This document shows positions 32,836 through 41,592 of a DNA stretch of 64,000 nucleotides, piece by piece. Source of the stretch: SpSt-600 sp042408195. Its GTDB lineage: Bacteria > Chloroflexota > Anaerolineae > SpSt-600. Positions within the stretch are counted from its first letter, which is position 1, and every line of letters begins with the position of its first letter. The translations under genes and the position numbers were made by a program. The stretch spans positions 34,919-98,918 of the forward strand of contig JBHOQL010000107.1 in NCBI GenBank assembly GCA_042408195.1. The letters are read 5' to 3'. The notes beneath the pieces were generated by a model that saw only the letters and a program-made list of their open reading frames with translations, did not search any database and was not told where the DNA came from.

Positions 32836-35800
32836 TCACACCCATGCCGCAAACAGAGCCTCTACTTTCGCTTCAATCTGGTCATCCCGGTAATGCAACA
32901 GTTGTATCGCCTTGGCTGGACATTCGGCAACACAGACGCCACAGCCGTGGCACTGAACGGGTTCAATATAGGCTGCCCCCTTTATTCCCCCAACTCCTAT
33001 GAGTGTCGGGTCAATCTTGGGGACACTGTAAGGGCAAACACGTACACAAGTGAGGCAGGCTGTGCATTTTTCCGGGCTGACTACCGCCACGACTCCACCA
33101 ACTTTCAGGGCATTTTGAGCCAAGATCGTGGCAGCACGGGCGGCGGCGGCTTTGGCTTGGGCTATTGTTTCATCCAGATGTTTAGGCCAGTGAGCCACCC
33201 CTGCCATGAAAATCCCATCCGAAGCAAAATCCACAGGGCGGAGTTTTATATGGGCCTCCCAGAAGAAGCCCTCCGGCATGAGTGGAACCTTGAGGATTTT
33301 GCCCAGCTCTTCGGCTCCCTCCGAGGGCACAATCCCCACGCTCAGGACTAAAAGATCAGCCCTCAGTTCCGTTTCCTCCCCGATCTCCGCATCCCTCACG
33401 CGCACCCTTAAGGTTCCATCTCCATCTGGTTCCACTTGAGGCCTTGAATCTCCATCGTAACGGATGAAAATGACCCCCCTTTCACGGGCCTTAGTATAGT
33501 ACCGCTCTCTGAGCCCGTAAACCCTTATATCTCTGTGGAGAATGTAGACAGGTAAATCGGGCCAAAGCTCTTTCAGCTTGAGGGCATTCTTGAGAGCCTG
33601 GGTGCAGCATACACCTGAACAGTACTTATCAGCTAGATCATCAGCGCACTGGATCATCACCACAGGCCCGTAAGGGGCTTCACCCCGGGCGAGCTTTTCC
33701 TCCAGTTCCCGCTGGGTGTAAACTGCAGGATGCAGCCCATATAGGTAAAAGGCAGGTTTGTTCTCTTTTCCGCCCGTGGCCACGATGGTCACTCCGTGCT
33801 CGATGGAAAAACGCTGCCCATCGGGACCTTCCAACAGGGCAAAGAAGTTCCCGACAAACCCCGAATGCTCTACAACCTTGGTATTCAAGTGAATGGTTAT
33901 AAGGGGATTGGAGGTTACTTCAGCCACAAGTTTTTGGAGGAAAGCTTGCGGATCATCGCCTTCAAGGGTGTAATGGATGTGCCGGAGGTTGCCACCCAGC
34001 ACATTCTCCCTCTCCACCAGGTGGACAGAAAACCCCTGCCGGGCGAGGGAGAGAGCAGTCGTCATCCCAGCCACACCTCCACCTATGACCAGGGCCGATT
34101 TGCGGACCGGAACATCTATAGTGTGGAGGGGCTCAAGACGGGCAGCCCTCGCCACAGACATCCTTAGCAGGTCTTTGGCTTTCTCAGTGGCCTCCTTCCA
34201 GTTGCGGGAATGGACCCAGGAACACTGGTCCCGGATGTTGGCCATCTCAAATAGGAAGGGGTTTAGACCTGCCTGGCGGATAGTGTCCTGGAAGAGGGGC
34301 TCATGGGTGCGAGGAGTGCACGCGGCCACGACTATCCGGTTCAGGTTATGCTCCTTAATAGCCTGTTTGATGAGCTCCTGAGTATCCTGCGAGCAAGTGT
34401 ATAGGTTGTGGGTAGCATATACCACCCCCGGCAGAGAGCGAGCGTATTCAGTTACAGCTTCCACATCTAAATAGCCTGCAATGTTGGAACCACAGTGGCA
34501 TACAAATACTCCGATGCGGGGCTCCTGGCCGCTTACGTCGATCTCAGGGGGATAGACCGGGACTGTCACCTCTGTACCCCTGGCTGAAGCCAGCAACTCA
34601 CCAATAGCTCCCGCAGCAGCGCTACCTTCTACAACCGAAGAGGGAATGTCCTTAGGGGCTGAGAACACCCCTGAAACGAAAACTCCTTCCCTCCCGGTTC
34701 CGAGGGGGTCGAAGAGGGAATTTTCCACAAAACCAAATTCGTTAACCTTAATGCCCAGCCTCTGGGCCAGCTCCCTCAAATCTTCCGGTATCTCCATCCC
34801 CACCGAGAGCACCACAAGGTCAAAGCGCTCTTCTTTGAACTGGCCGTTCTCCTGGTAGCGGACCAGGATGTCTCTTGTTTGAGGGTCTTCAAACAGGGCT
34901 GAAATGCGGCTGCGGGTGTAGACGATGCCGTATTCATCCTTGGCCCGGTTGAAATAAGCCATGTAGCCCTTGCCGAAAGCCCGCATATCCATCAGGAAAA
35001 TCTGGCATAAAGTATCGGGCTCGTGCTCCTTGGCCATTATCGCCTGTTTGGTGGCATACATGCAACAGGCCGAGGAGCAGTAATCGCGCTCTTTATCCCT
35101 GGAGCCTATGCACTGGAGCCATGCTATGCGCTTAGCCTTCTTGCCATCGGATGGGCGAACAACGTGGCCTCCGGTAGGGCCAGAAGCGGAAAGGAGCCTT
35201 TCAAACTGGATTGAGGTCACCACGTTCGGGAAACGGCCGAAGCCGTATTCCTCCAAGGTGGAAGGGTCAAAGGGTTTATAGCCCGGAGCCAGAACTACAG
35301 CTCCCACTTCCAGCTTCAATGTCTGTTCCTTTTCCTCATGAGTCTCCTTCGTAACAGCCTGGGCTTGGCACACATATACGCACTGCAGGCACTCGGAACA
35401 GATCCCGCATTGGAGACAACGCTCAGCTTCGGCCCGGGCCTGCTCTTCGCTCAAAGGCAAGACTATTTCCCTAAAGGTGGTCTTGCGCTCATCGAGGGGG
35501 ATAAGTTCAGGCTCCGCCCTTGGGACAGGTTTAAATTTGCCCTCTTCCACCAGTTTAAGGGCTTGTTCCTTTGTCCATCTGGCTACCTTCCAAGACTTCC
35601 CCTCTTCCTTAAGGGGCAACCCTTGGAGGTAACGGTCTATCATCCGGGCAGCCTTGTGACCCAGGGCCACTGCATGGATTATAAAGTTAGTCCCGGGCAC
35701 TATCCCGCTACCGGCAAATATTCCGGGGATTTGGGTCTGAAGCGTTTCCAAGTCACCGTAAAGCTTATCGTAAGGCGGATCAAGGAAAGAAAGGTCTGAT

Positions 35801-37263
35801 AGCTGCCCAACCGCCCTTATTACCGCATCCACTTCCAGAGTGAACTCTGTGCCAGGGATGGGGACACGGCGCTCCTGACCTCCTTCGATTACGGTCTTCA
35901 CCTTAGCACACTCTACCCCTGTGACTTTGCCATTTTGGCCTAGAATTCTGGTTACGGCTACCCCTTCCAGGAGCTCAACCCCTTCCCTTGCCACTTCTTC
36001 CAGTTCCCAGCGGTAAGCCGGGAGTTCTTCCCTGGTGCGCCGGTATATCAAATAAACCTTTTCGCTTCCCAACCTTACCGAAACGGCAGCGGCATCTATG
36101 GCCGTTATTCCCCCACCGATAACGGCAACCCGCCGGCCAACTTTATGACGCCACCCGAGGTTTACTTCTCTCAGGAACTTCAGGGCTGGGATAACCCCTT
36201 CCAGATCCTCCCCTTCAATGTTCAAACGCCTGTCCCCGGCCACTCCAACAGCCAAGAAAACGGCGTCGTAACCTTCCTGAAGGAGCTTCTCAGGGTTGCG
36301 AACGGGGGTATTGAGGCGAAGTTCAACGCCCAGGGCGAGTATTTCGTCAATATCTCGCTGCAGTATAGCTTTAGGGAGACGATGTTCAGGTATACCAACA
36401 CGCATCATCCCCCCGGCCACGGGCAAAGCCTCAAAAACGGTCACACCATAGCCCATGAGGACCAAATCTTTAGCAGCTGTGAGGCCAGCTGGCCCAGCAC
36501 CCACAATGGCTATCTTCTGAGGCTTAGTCCGGGGAGCAGGCTTTGGAGGTTCATAAGGCCCATGGGTATAAACGTAATCCACCACGAAACGCTTCAGGGC
36601 CATAATGGCTATGGGTTCGTCTATATAGCGGCGGTTGCAGTGGCCTTCACAAGGGTGATGGCAGGTGCGACCGCACACGCTGGGGAAAGGGTTATCTTCT
36701 TTAATAACTCGGAGAGCATCGTGGTAGCGGCCTTCCCGGATTAAAGCGATGTAACCCTGAGCCCTCTGTCCCGCAGGACAAGCATCCCTACAAGGGGCGA
36801 CGCCCTCTTTCTCAACGGCGTAGGCATTAGGTACAGCCTGGGGGTACCGTTTGTAGATAGCTTTGCGTTTCGATAGCCCTCCTTCATAGTCGTTGGGCAA
36901 AGAGATAGGGCAAACTCTGGTGCAATCGCCACAGGAGGTGCACTTGTTTTCATCTACATAACGGGGTTTGCGGCGAATGGTAGCTACAAAATGGCCTGGC
37001 TCCCCCTCCAGGTTAATAAGTTCAGCTCCGGTGATTATCTCTATATTGAGGTTTCGTTCCACTTCCACTAACCAGGGGGAAAGGATGCACATAGCGCAAT
37101 CGTTGGTGGGGAAAGTCTTATCAAGCTGGGCCATCCTCCCCCCGATGGCGCTCTCTTTGTCCAAGAGGTAAACTTTAAATCCAGCAGCGGCCAAGTCCGA
37201 GGCTGCCCGAACTCCGGCTACGCCACCTCCTATTACTAGGACGGAACCTTTGACCTCAGGCAC
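32836..37263 (-). CDS. hdrA: Giant HdrA with an internal GltD-like module and a second HdrA copy
   Basis: The 1475-residue chain reads as three flavin modules. Residues 1-150 are HdrA-like (GGGVAGVRAA, DKTFPTNDCAMCILSPW, Fe-S motif CTSCGDCTRVCP at 108-118). Residues 155-550 match the small subunit of glutamate synthase (GltD): Fe-S cysteines at 158, 162, 197, 201, 205 and 209, dinucleotide motifs IVGAGPAGLTAAKDL (253) and VIGGGITAIDAAA (381), and a closing FAGSG motif. HdrA sequence resumes at 600-890 (CLQCGICSEC, IGSRDKERDYCSSACC). A second HdrA copy spans 910-1475, with VCHCGSNIAG, VIGGGVAGMTTA (1059) and two C-terminal 4Fe-4S motifs at 1400 and 1438. GltD-like modules take electrons from NADPH or NADH. 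This suggests pyridine-nucleotide-coupled bifurcation within one chain, which is inference. Confidence 0.93.
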   Translation of the reverse strand: MPEVKGSVLVIGGGVAGVRAASDLAAAGFKVYLLDKESAIGGRMAQLDKTFPTNDCAMCILSPWLVEVERNLNIEIITGAELINLEGEPGHFVATIRRKPRYVDENKCTSCGDCTRVCPISLPNDYEGGLSKRKAIYKRYPQAVPNAYAVEKEGVAPCRDACPAGQRAQGYIALIREGRYHDALRVIKEDNPFPSVCGRTCHHPCEGHCNRRYIDEPIAIMALKRFVVDYVYTHGPYEPPKPAPRTKPQKIAIVGAGPAGLTAAKDLVLMGYGVTVFEALPVAGGMMRVGIPEHRLPKAILQRDIDEILALGVELRLNTPVRNPEKLLQEGYDAVFLAVGVAGDRRLNIEGEDLEGVIPALKFLREVNLGWRHKVGRRVAVIGGGITAIDAAAVSVRLGSEKVYLIYRRTREELPAYRWELEEVAREGVELLEGVAVTRILGQNGKVTGVECAKVKTVIEGGQERRVPIPGTEFTLEVDAVIRAVGQLSDLSFLDPPYDKLYGDLETLQTQIPGIFAGSGIVPGTNFIIHAVALGHKAARMIDRYLQGLPLKEEGKSWKVARWTKEQALKLVEEGKFKPVPRAEPELIPLDERKTTFREIVLPLSEEQARAEAERCLQCGICSECLQCVYVCQAQAVTKETHEEKEQTLKLEVGAVVLAPGYKPFDPSTLEEYGFGRFPNVVTSIQFERLLSASGPTGGHVVRPSDGKKAKRIAWLQCIGSRDKERDYCSSACCMYATKQAIMAKEHEPDTLCQIFLMDMRAFGKGYMAYFNRAKDEYGIVYTRSRISALFEDPQTRDILVRYQENGQFKEERFDLVVLSVGMEIPEDLRELAQRLGIKVNEFGFVENSLFDPLGTGREGVFVSGVFSAPKDIPSSVVEGSAAAGAIGELLASARGTEVTVPVYPPEIDVSGQEPRIGVFVCHCGSNIAGYLDVEAVTEYARSLPGVVYATHNLYTCSQDTQELIKQAIKEHNLNRIVVAACTPRTHEPLFQDTIRQAGLNPFLFEMANIRDQCSWVHSRNWKEATEKAKDLLRMSVARAARLEPLHTIDVPVRKSALVIGGGVAGMTTALSLARQGFSVHLVERENVLGGNLRHIHYTLEGDDPQAFLQKLVAEVTSNPLITIHLNTKVVEHSGFVGNFFALLEGPDGQRFSIEHGVTIVATGGKENKPAFYLYGLHPAVYTQRELEEKLARGEAPYGPVVMIQCADDLADKYCSGVCCTQALKNALKLKELWPDLPVYILHRDIRVYGLRERYYTKARERGVIFIRYDGDSRPQVEPDGDGTLRVRVRDAEIGEETELRADLLVLSVGIVPSEGAEELGKILKVPLMPEGFFWEAHIKLRPVDFASDGIFMAGVAHWPKHLDETIAQAKAAAARAATILAQNALKVGGVVAVVSPEKCTACLTCVRVCPYSVPKIDPTLIGVGGIKGAAYIEPVQCHGCGVCVAECPAKAIQLLHYRDDQIEAKVEALFAAWV

Positions 37264-37296
37264 CTTTGCCCCTCCGTATTTTAAACAGCGATCGGC

Positions 37297-37731
37297 TTAT
37301 CTTTTATTACCTTCAGGCTTAAAGCCGTTCTTGATGGGATTGGGCCCTAATTTCTTAAGCCTTTCCACCATGGTGTTCACAGCGTTGGCGAAGGTTCCTC
37401 CCTGTCCACCGGACATGTAAAAGATTTCCAAGCGTTCTCCTCCAAGCCCGATTTCATTCAGAAGTTTTTTAGCAAATTGAACTCGCCTTGCGGCCTGGAT
37501 ATTGCCGTGGACGTGATGGCAATTGCCGATAGGGCAAGCTACCACTATCACTCCATCGGCTCCCTTTTCAAAGGCTTCGAGGATGTAACGGACATCCAAC
37601 TTTCCAGTGCAGGGGAAACGTATTAATTTTGTATTAGGGTGGTATTGAATGCGTAAAGCTCCCGCTGTATCCGCAGCCATATATCCACAGTATATACAGG
37701 TGAAAAGAGTAATTTCAGGCTGAAACTCCAT
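37297..37731 (-). CDS. MvhD-like iron-sulfur subunit, copy 2
   Basis: The 144-residue paralogue of the mvhD gene on the other side of hdrA. Conserved cysteines lie in FTCIYCGYMAADTAG, FPCTGKLD and ACPIGNCHHVHG. The two copies share the RRVQFAKKLL/KRVQYAKKLL and LGPNP segments, so they arose by duplication. It is the first gene of the Hdr-MetFV run and starts at an ATG after GAGGGAGG. Each copy may serve one half of the double HdrA. Confidence 0.9.
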   Translation of the reverse strand: MEFQPEITLFTCIYCGYMAADTAGALRIQYHPNTKLIRFPCTGKLDVRYILEAFEKGADGVIVVACPIGNCHHVHGNIQAARRVQFAKKLLNEIGLGGERLEIFYMSGGQGGTFANAVNTMVERLKKLGPNPIKNGFKPEGNKR

Positions 37732-37795
37732 GCTTTCGCCTCCCTCTCACATTAGGCTAATCCCTTCACCCCTTACCGTTCGCCATTCAAGACAC

Positions 37796-38800
37796 TCAAA
37801 AAGTAATAAGACTCCTTCTCAGTCTATCAAAGTCCTCCAATGCCTTCCCCGCTCCCAGGGCTACACAAGCCAGAGGATTATCAGCTACATAGCAGGGCAC
37901 GCCTGTCTCTTTGGTCAACAATCGGTCCATGTTCCTGAGAAGTGCTCCCCCTCCTGTGAGAAGCATACCCCGGTCAATTATATCCGATGCCAGCTCAGGG
38001 GGAGCTTTCTCCAGCACTCTCTTGACCATCCCAATGATTGCTTTCAGCGGCTCAGAAATAGCTTCGGTAACCTCATCGGAATTTATTACAACAGTTTTAG
38101 GCAAGCCTGTCACCAAGTCCCTGCCTTTGACTTCGGTCTGGAGTTTCTCTGGAAGGGGAAGCGCACTGCCTATTTCAATCTTCACTGCTTCGGCGGTCCC
38201 CTCGCCTATCTGCAGGTTATATTTCTTTCGGATGTAAGAGGCAAGGGCCTCATCAATTTTCAGCCCACCCACCCTGACAGCATCAGCCACCACAATTTCA
38301 TTCATTGAAATAATGGCCGCCTCACTTATTCCTCCGCCAATATCCACTACCATGTTCCCGGTAGGGGTGTGAATGGGCATACCAGCTCCCAAGGCAGCGG
38401 CCAGTGGTTCGGGGATTAAGTAAACCTCTTTACCTCCAGCCTGAATCCCAGCATCATGGACGGCCCTCGTTTCCACACTAGTTATACCCACTGGCGCACT
38501 TATCATAACTCTGGGTTTAAAGAGACTGAAGCGACCACAAACCTTTTCCAGAAAATAACGCAACATGGCTTCTGTCACGAGGTAATCGGCTATAACGCCG
38601 TCCTTAAGGGGCCGGACCACATCAATGCTTTCCGGGGTCCGCCCCTGCATGGTCATAGCTTCTTTGCCTATAGCCACGATTTTCTTGTCTTTTTTAGATA
38701 TGGCTACAATGGACGGCTCCTGGATTACAATCCCCTTTCCCTTCACGTAGATTATAATGTTGTAGGTGCCCAAGTCTATGCCAATTAACTTCTCAAACAT
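37796..38800 (-). CDS. mreB: Rod shape-determining protein MreB
   Basis: MreB is the bacterial actin that guides lateral wall synthesis. The phosphate-1 motif GIDLGTYNIIIYVKGKGIV is at the N-terminus, with VVDIGGGISEAAII and LTGGGALLRNMD further on. A TTG at 38818 would add MKRKGK. I prefer the ATG at 38800 behind AAGGAAGGGG, giving 334 residues. The ATG overlaps the atpC stop by 8 bases (ATGTTTGA), so it is probably translated with the ATP synthase operon. No mreC or mreD follows. Confidence 0.94.
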   Translation of the reverse strand: MFEKLIGIDLGTYNIIIYVKGKGIVIQEPSIVAISKKDKKIVAIGKEAMTMQGRTPESIDVVRPLKDGVIADYLVTEAMLRYFLEKVCGRFSLFKPRVMISAPVGITSVETRAVHDAGIQAGGKEVYLIPEPLAAALGAGMPIHTPTGNMVVDIGGGISEAAIISMNEIVVADAVRVGGLKIDEALASYIRKKYNLQIGEGTAEAVKIEIGSALPLPEKLQTEVKGRDLVTGLPKTVVINSDEVTEAISEPLKAIIGMVKRVLEKAPPELASDIIDRGMLLTGGGALLRNMDRLLTKETGVPCYVADNPLACVALGAGKALEDFDRLRRSLITF

Positions 38801-39242
38801 TTTCCCCTTCCTTTTCAATCTGAGGAACCTGAAGGCAGCGGTAGCGCTGGGCGATCTTTATCCTGGTCATAGCCTTGCGGAGCCTCGCTTCAGCCTGAGC
38901 GAACTCCTCACGGCTGAGCCTGCCCCTTTCCTTGAGCAGCTCCATAGCCCTACGACGGGCTTCCTCCGCTCGGGCAATGTCAATCTCCTCAGCTCTCTCA
39001 GCGGTATCTGCCAGGACTATGACCCTATCCTTGTAAACCTGCATGAAGCCTCCGCCTATGGCGAAAGAGAGCTCCTCTTCGCCTTTCCGTGCCTTTAGTT
39101 CCCCTATGCTCAAAGCTGTAAGTAGGGGGGCATGCTTGGGCAATATACCAAGTTGCCCGTCAACCCCCGGCGCTATTACTATATCCACCTCATCGGAAAA
39201 AACCATCCTCTCTCCAGTGACTATCTCCAAACGAAGGGGCAT
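38793..39242 (-). CDS. atpC: ATP synthase F1 epsilon subunit
   Basis: The subunit belongs to the central stalk and inhibits ATP hydrolysis. The N-terminal beta-barrel is clear (VSFAIGGGF-like LSFAIGGGFMQVYKDRVIVL), followed by two C-terminal helices rich in Ala, Glu and Arg. At 149 residues it is slightly longer than usual because of a tail (QRYRCLQVPQIEKEGENV). Its stop overlaps mreB. Confidence 0.93.
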   Translation of the reverse strand: MPLRLEIVTGERMVFSDEVDIVIAPGVDGQLGILPKHAPLLTALSIGELKARKGEEELSFAIGGGFMQVYKDRVIVLADTAERAEEIDIARAEEARRRAMELLKERGRLSREEFAQAEARLRKAMTRIKIAQRYRCLQVPQIEKEGENV

Positions 39243-39252
39243 TGCTCTCTCC

Positions 39253-40653
39253 TTACCTCAAAGTCTTGGCTTTCTCCACCGCCTCATCGATTGTTCCGAC
39301 CATGTAAAAGGCCTGCTCCGGCAGATCATCGTGCTTCCCTTCCAGGATTTCCTTACACCCCCTCACTGTTTCCTTTATCGGGACGTAAACACCTGGCCGT
39401 CCGGTGAAAGCCTCAGCCACAAACATGGGTTGAGTTAAGAAGCGCTGGAGTTTGCGGGCCCTGGCCACAATAAGCTTGTCTTCCTCCGATAGCTCTTCAA
39501 TCCCCAAGATAGCTATTATGTCTTGCAGGTCCTTGTAGCGCTGGAGGACCCTCTGCACTTCCCTGGCCACGTAGTAGTGTTCCTCCCCCACAACCCTGGG
39601 GTCCAGAATCCTGGAAGTGGAAGCCAGCGGATCAACGGCTGGGTAGAGCCCTTGCTCGGCCAAGGAACGTTCCAGCGCAATGGTAGCATCCAAGTGGGCG
39701 AAAACCGAGACCGGGGCGGGGTCGGAGTAGTCGTCAGCGGGGACGTAGATAGCCTGGAAACTGGTGATGGACCCCCTGCGGGTAGAAGTGATGCGCTCCT
39801 GGAGCTCACCCATCTCGGTAGCGAGGGTCGGCTGGTAGCCCACAGCACTAGGCATCCTCCCCAGAAGGGCCGAAACCTCCGAACCTGACATCACGAACCG
39901 GAAGATATTATCTATGAAAACCAAAACGTCCATGCCCTGGTCCCTGAACCATTCGGCCATGGTGAGGGCTGTTAGGCCAACCCTAAGCCTTACGCCAGGC
40001 GGCTCATTCATCTGACCGAAGACCATAACCGTCTTATCCAGAACCCCAGCTCTCTTCATTTCGAGCCAGAGCTCATTGCCCTCACGGCTCCTTTCCCCAA
40101 CTCCTGCAAAGACCGAAACACCTCCGTGCTCAATGGCAATGTTCCGGATCAGTTCCATTATAATGAAAGTCTTGCCGACCCCTGCTCCTCCAAACACACC
40201 CGTTTTTCCCCCTTTAGTGAAGGGTGCTACCAAATCTATGACTTTAAGGCCCGTCTCAAAGACTTCTACTTCGGTAACTTGCTCTTCAAAAGGTGGAGGA
40301 GGCTGATGGATAGGGCGATATTCATCGGCCTGGACCGGGCCAAGACCGTCTATTGGCTCCCCTAAGACGTTGAAAATTCTGCCCAGCGTCCCCCTTCCCA
40401 CTGGCACCATGATAGGAGCACCGGTGTCGTAAGCCTCCATGCCCCGGCGCAAACCGTCAGTTGTGTCCATAGCCACGCAGCGAACCCAGTTGTTGCCCAG
40501 GTGCTGCTCCACTTCCACTACAAGGCGCTTTCCGTCACCAAGGGGTATTTCAATAGCATTGTATATATCTGGAAGTTCAACCCCCTCCGGAAACTCTATA
40601 TCTACTACAGGCCCCATTATCTGAACCACCTTTCCTTTACATCCTTTGGGCAT
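39253..40653 (-). CDS. atpD: ATP synthase F1 beta subunit
   Basis: This is the catalytic subunit. Walker A is GGAGVGKT and the catalytic Glu is in GVGERSREGNEL. VFGQMNEPPGVR and the DELSEED-like EELSEEDK lever motif are present. The length of 466 residues is normal. It is in the standard position between gamma and epsilon. Confidence 0.98.
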   Translation of the reverse strand: MPKGCKGKVVQIMGPVVDIEFPEGVELPDIYNAIEIPLGDGKRLVVEVEQHLGNNWVRCVAMDTTDGLRRGMEAYDTGAPIMVPVGRGTLGRIFNVLGEPIDGLGPVQADEYRPIHQPPPPFEEQVTEVEVFETGLKVIDLVAPFTKGGKTGVFGGAGVGKTFIIMELIRNIAIEHGGVSVFAGVGERSREGNELWLEMKRAGVLDKTVMVFGQMNEPPGVRLRVGLTALTMAEWFRDQGMDVLVFIDNIFRFVMSGSEVSALLGRMPSAVGYQPTLATEMGELQERITSTRRGSITSFQAIYVPADDYSDPAPVSVFAHLDATIALERSLAEQGLYPAVDPLASTSRILDPRVVGEEHYYVAREVQRVLQRYKDLQDIIAILGIEELSEEDKLIVARARKLQRFLTQPMFVAEAFTGRPGVYVPIKETVRGCKEILEGKHDDLPEQAFYMVGTIDEAVEKAKTLR

Positions 40654-40698
40654 GCTTTCACCCCCTTCATCAGTAGTGGCGAGTGGGCAAATGACGGA

Positions 40699-41592
40699 TC
40701 ACCCTGTAAATCCGGCTTTCATGGCTTTGGCTTTGCGGAGGGCCTCGGCCCCCCCTGCTATGTCCATCATCTCACGGGTTATGTTCCATTGCCTAACCTT
40801 ATTGAATCGGATGGTCAGTTCATTTATCAGTTCTTGAGCGTTTTCGGTGGCATTGCGCATTGCCACCATCCTGGCGGAATGCTCGCTAGCCTGAGCTTCC
40901 AGAATAGCCTGATAAACCTGAAGCTCAGTGAAACGGGGGAGGACTTCTCCCAGAACTGTCTGGGGATCGGGTTCAAAGATGTAGAGGGCAGCAAGCCTTT
41001 CCTCAGGGACAGGCCTTTCTATGGGCAGAAGCTTTTTTATCGTTGGAGTTTGGGTTATTGTTGAGATAAAACGGGTGTAGGCCAGATAGACTTCATCCAC
41101 CCGTCCAGATGTGAATTCATCCATGGCTATCCTGGCTATCGGAGCTATCTCCATAAGGGTGGGGCGGTCCCGTACCCTGGTAAATTCGGCTATGATGTTA
41201 TGCCCGTAGCGGAGCATGAAATCCCGCCCTTTCCTCCCCACTGTAATCAGCCGCAGCTCTATTCCTTTGTCCATGCATCCCAGCATGAACTGTGCAGTTG
41301 TCCGGAGGATGTTGTGGTTGTAAGGGCCACACAGACCACGATCGCTTGTGATCAAGATTATGCCGACAGCTTTTACAGGCCGGACTTCGTAAAGAGGGTG
41401 GTCAATCCTTTCAGGCTGTCCGGCAAGATAGGTTAAAACCTCCCAAGCCTTCTGCGCGTAGGCTCTTGAAGCCATGGCCTGCTGTTGCGCCCTCAGCATT
41501 TTGGACGCAGCAACCATCTCCATGGCCCTGGTAATCTGAGAGATATTGCGGACGCTTCTGATGTGCCGGCGTATTTCCCTGAGGGTTTCCAT
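40699..41592 (-). CDS. atpG: ATP synthase F1 gamma subunit
   Basis: The rotor shaft of F1. The 297 residues have the N-terminal coiled-coil helix (IRRHIRSVRNISQITRAMEM), the ITSDRGLCGPYNHN motif and the C-terminal helix with ARMVAMRNATENAQELI. It follows atpA with no gap. Confidence 0.96.
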   Translation of the reverse strand: METLREIRRHIRSVRNISQITRAMEMVAASKMLRAQQQAMASRAYAQKAWEVLTYLAGQPERIDHPLYEVRPVKAVGIILITSDRGLCGPYNHNILRTTAQFMLGCMDKGIELRLITVGRKGRDFMLRYGHNIIAEFTRVRDRPTLMEIAPIARIAMDEFTSGRVDEVYLAYTRFISTITQTPTIKKLLPIERPVPEERLAALYIFEPDPQTVLGEVLPRFTELQVYQAILEAQASEHSARMVAMRNATENAQELINELTIRFNKVRQWNITREMMDIAGGAEALRKAKAMKAGFTG

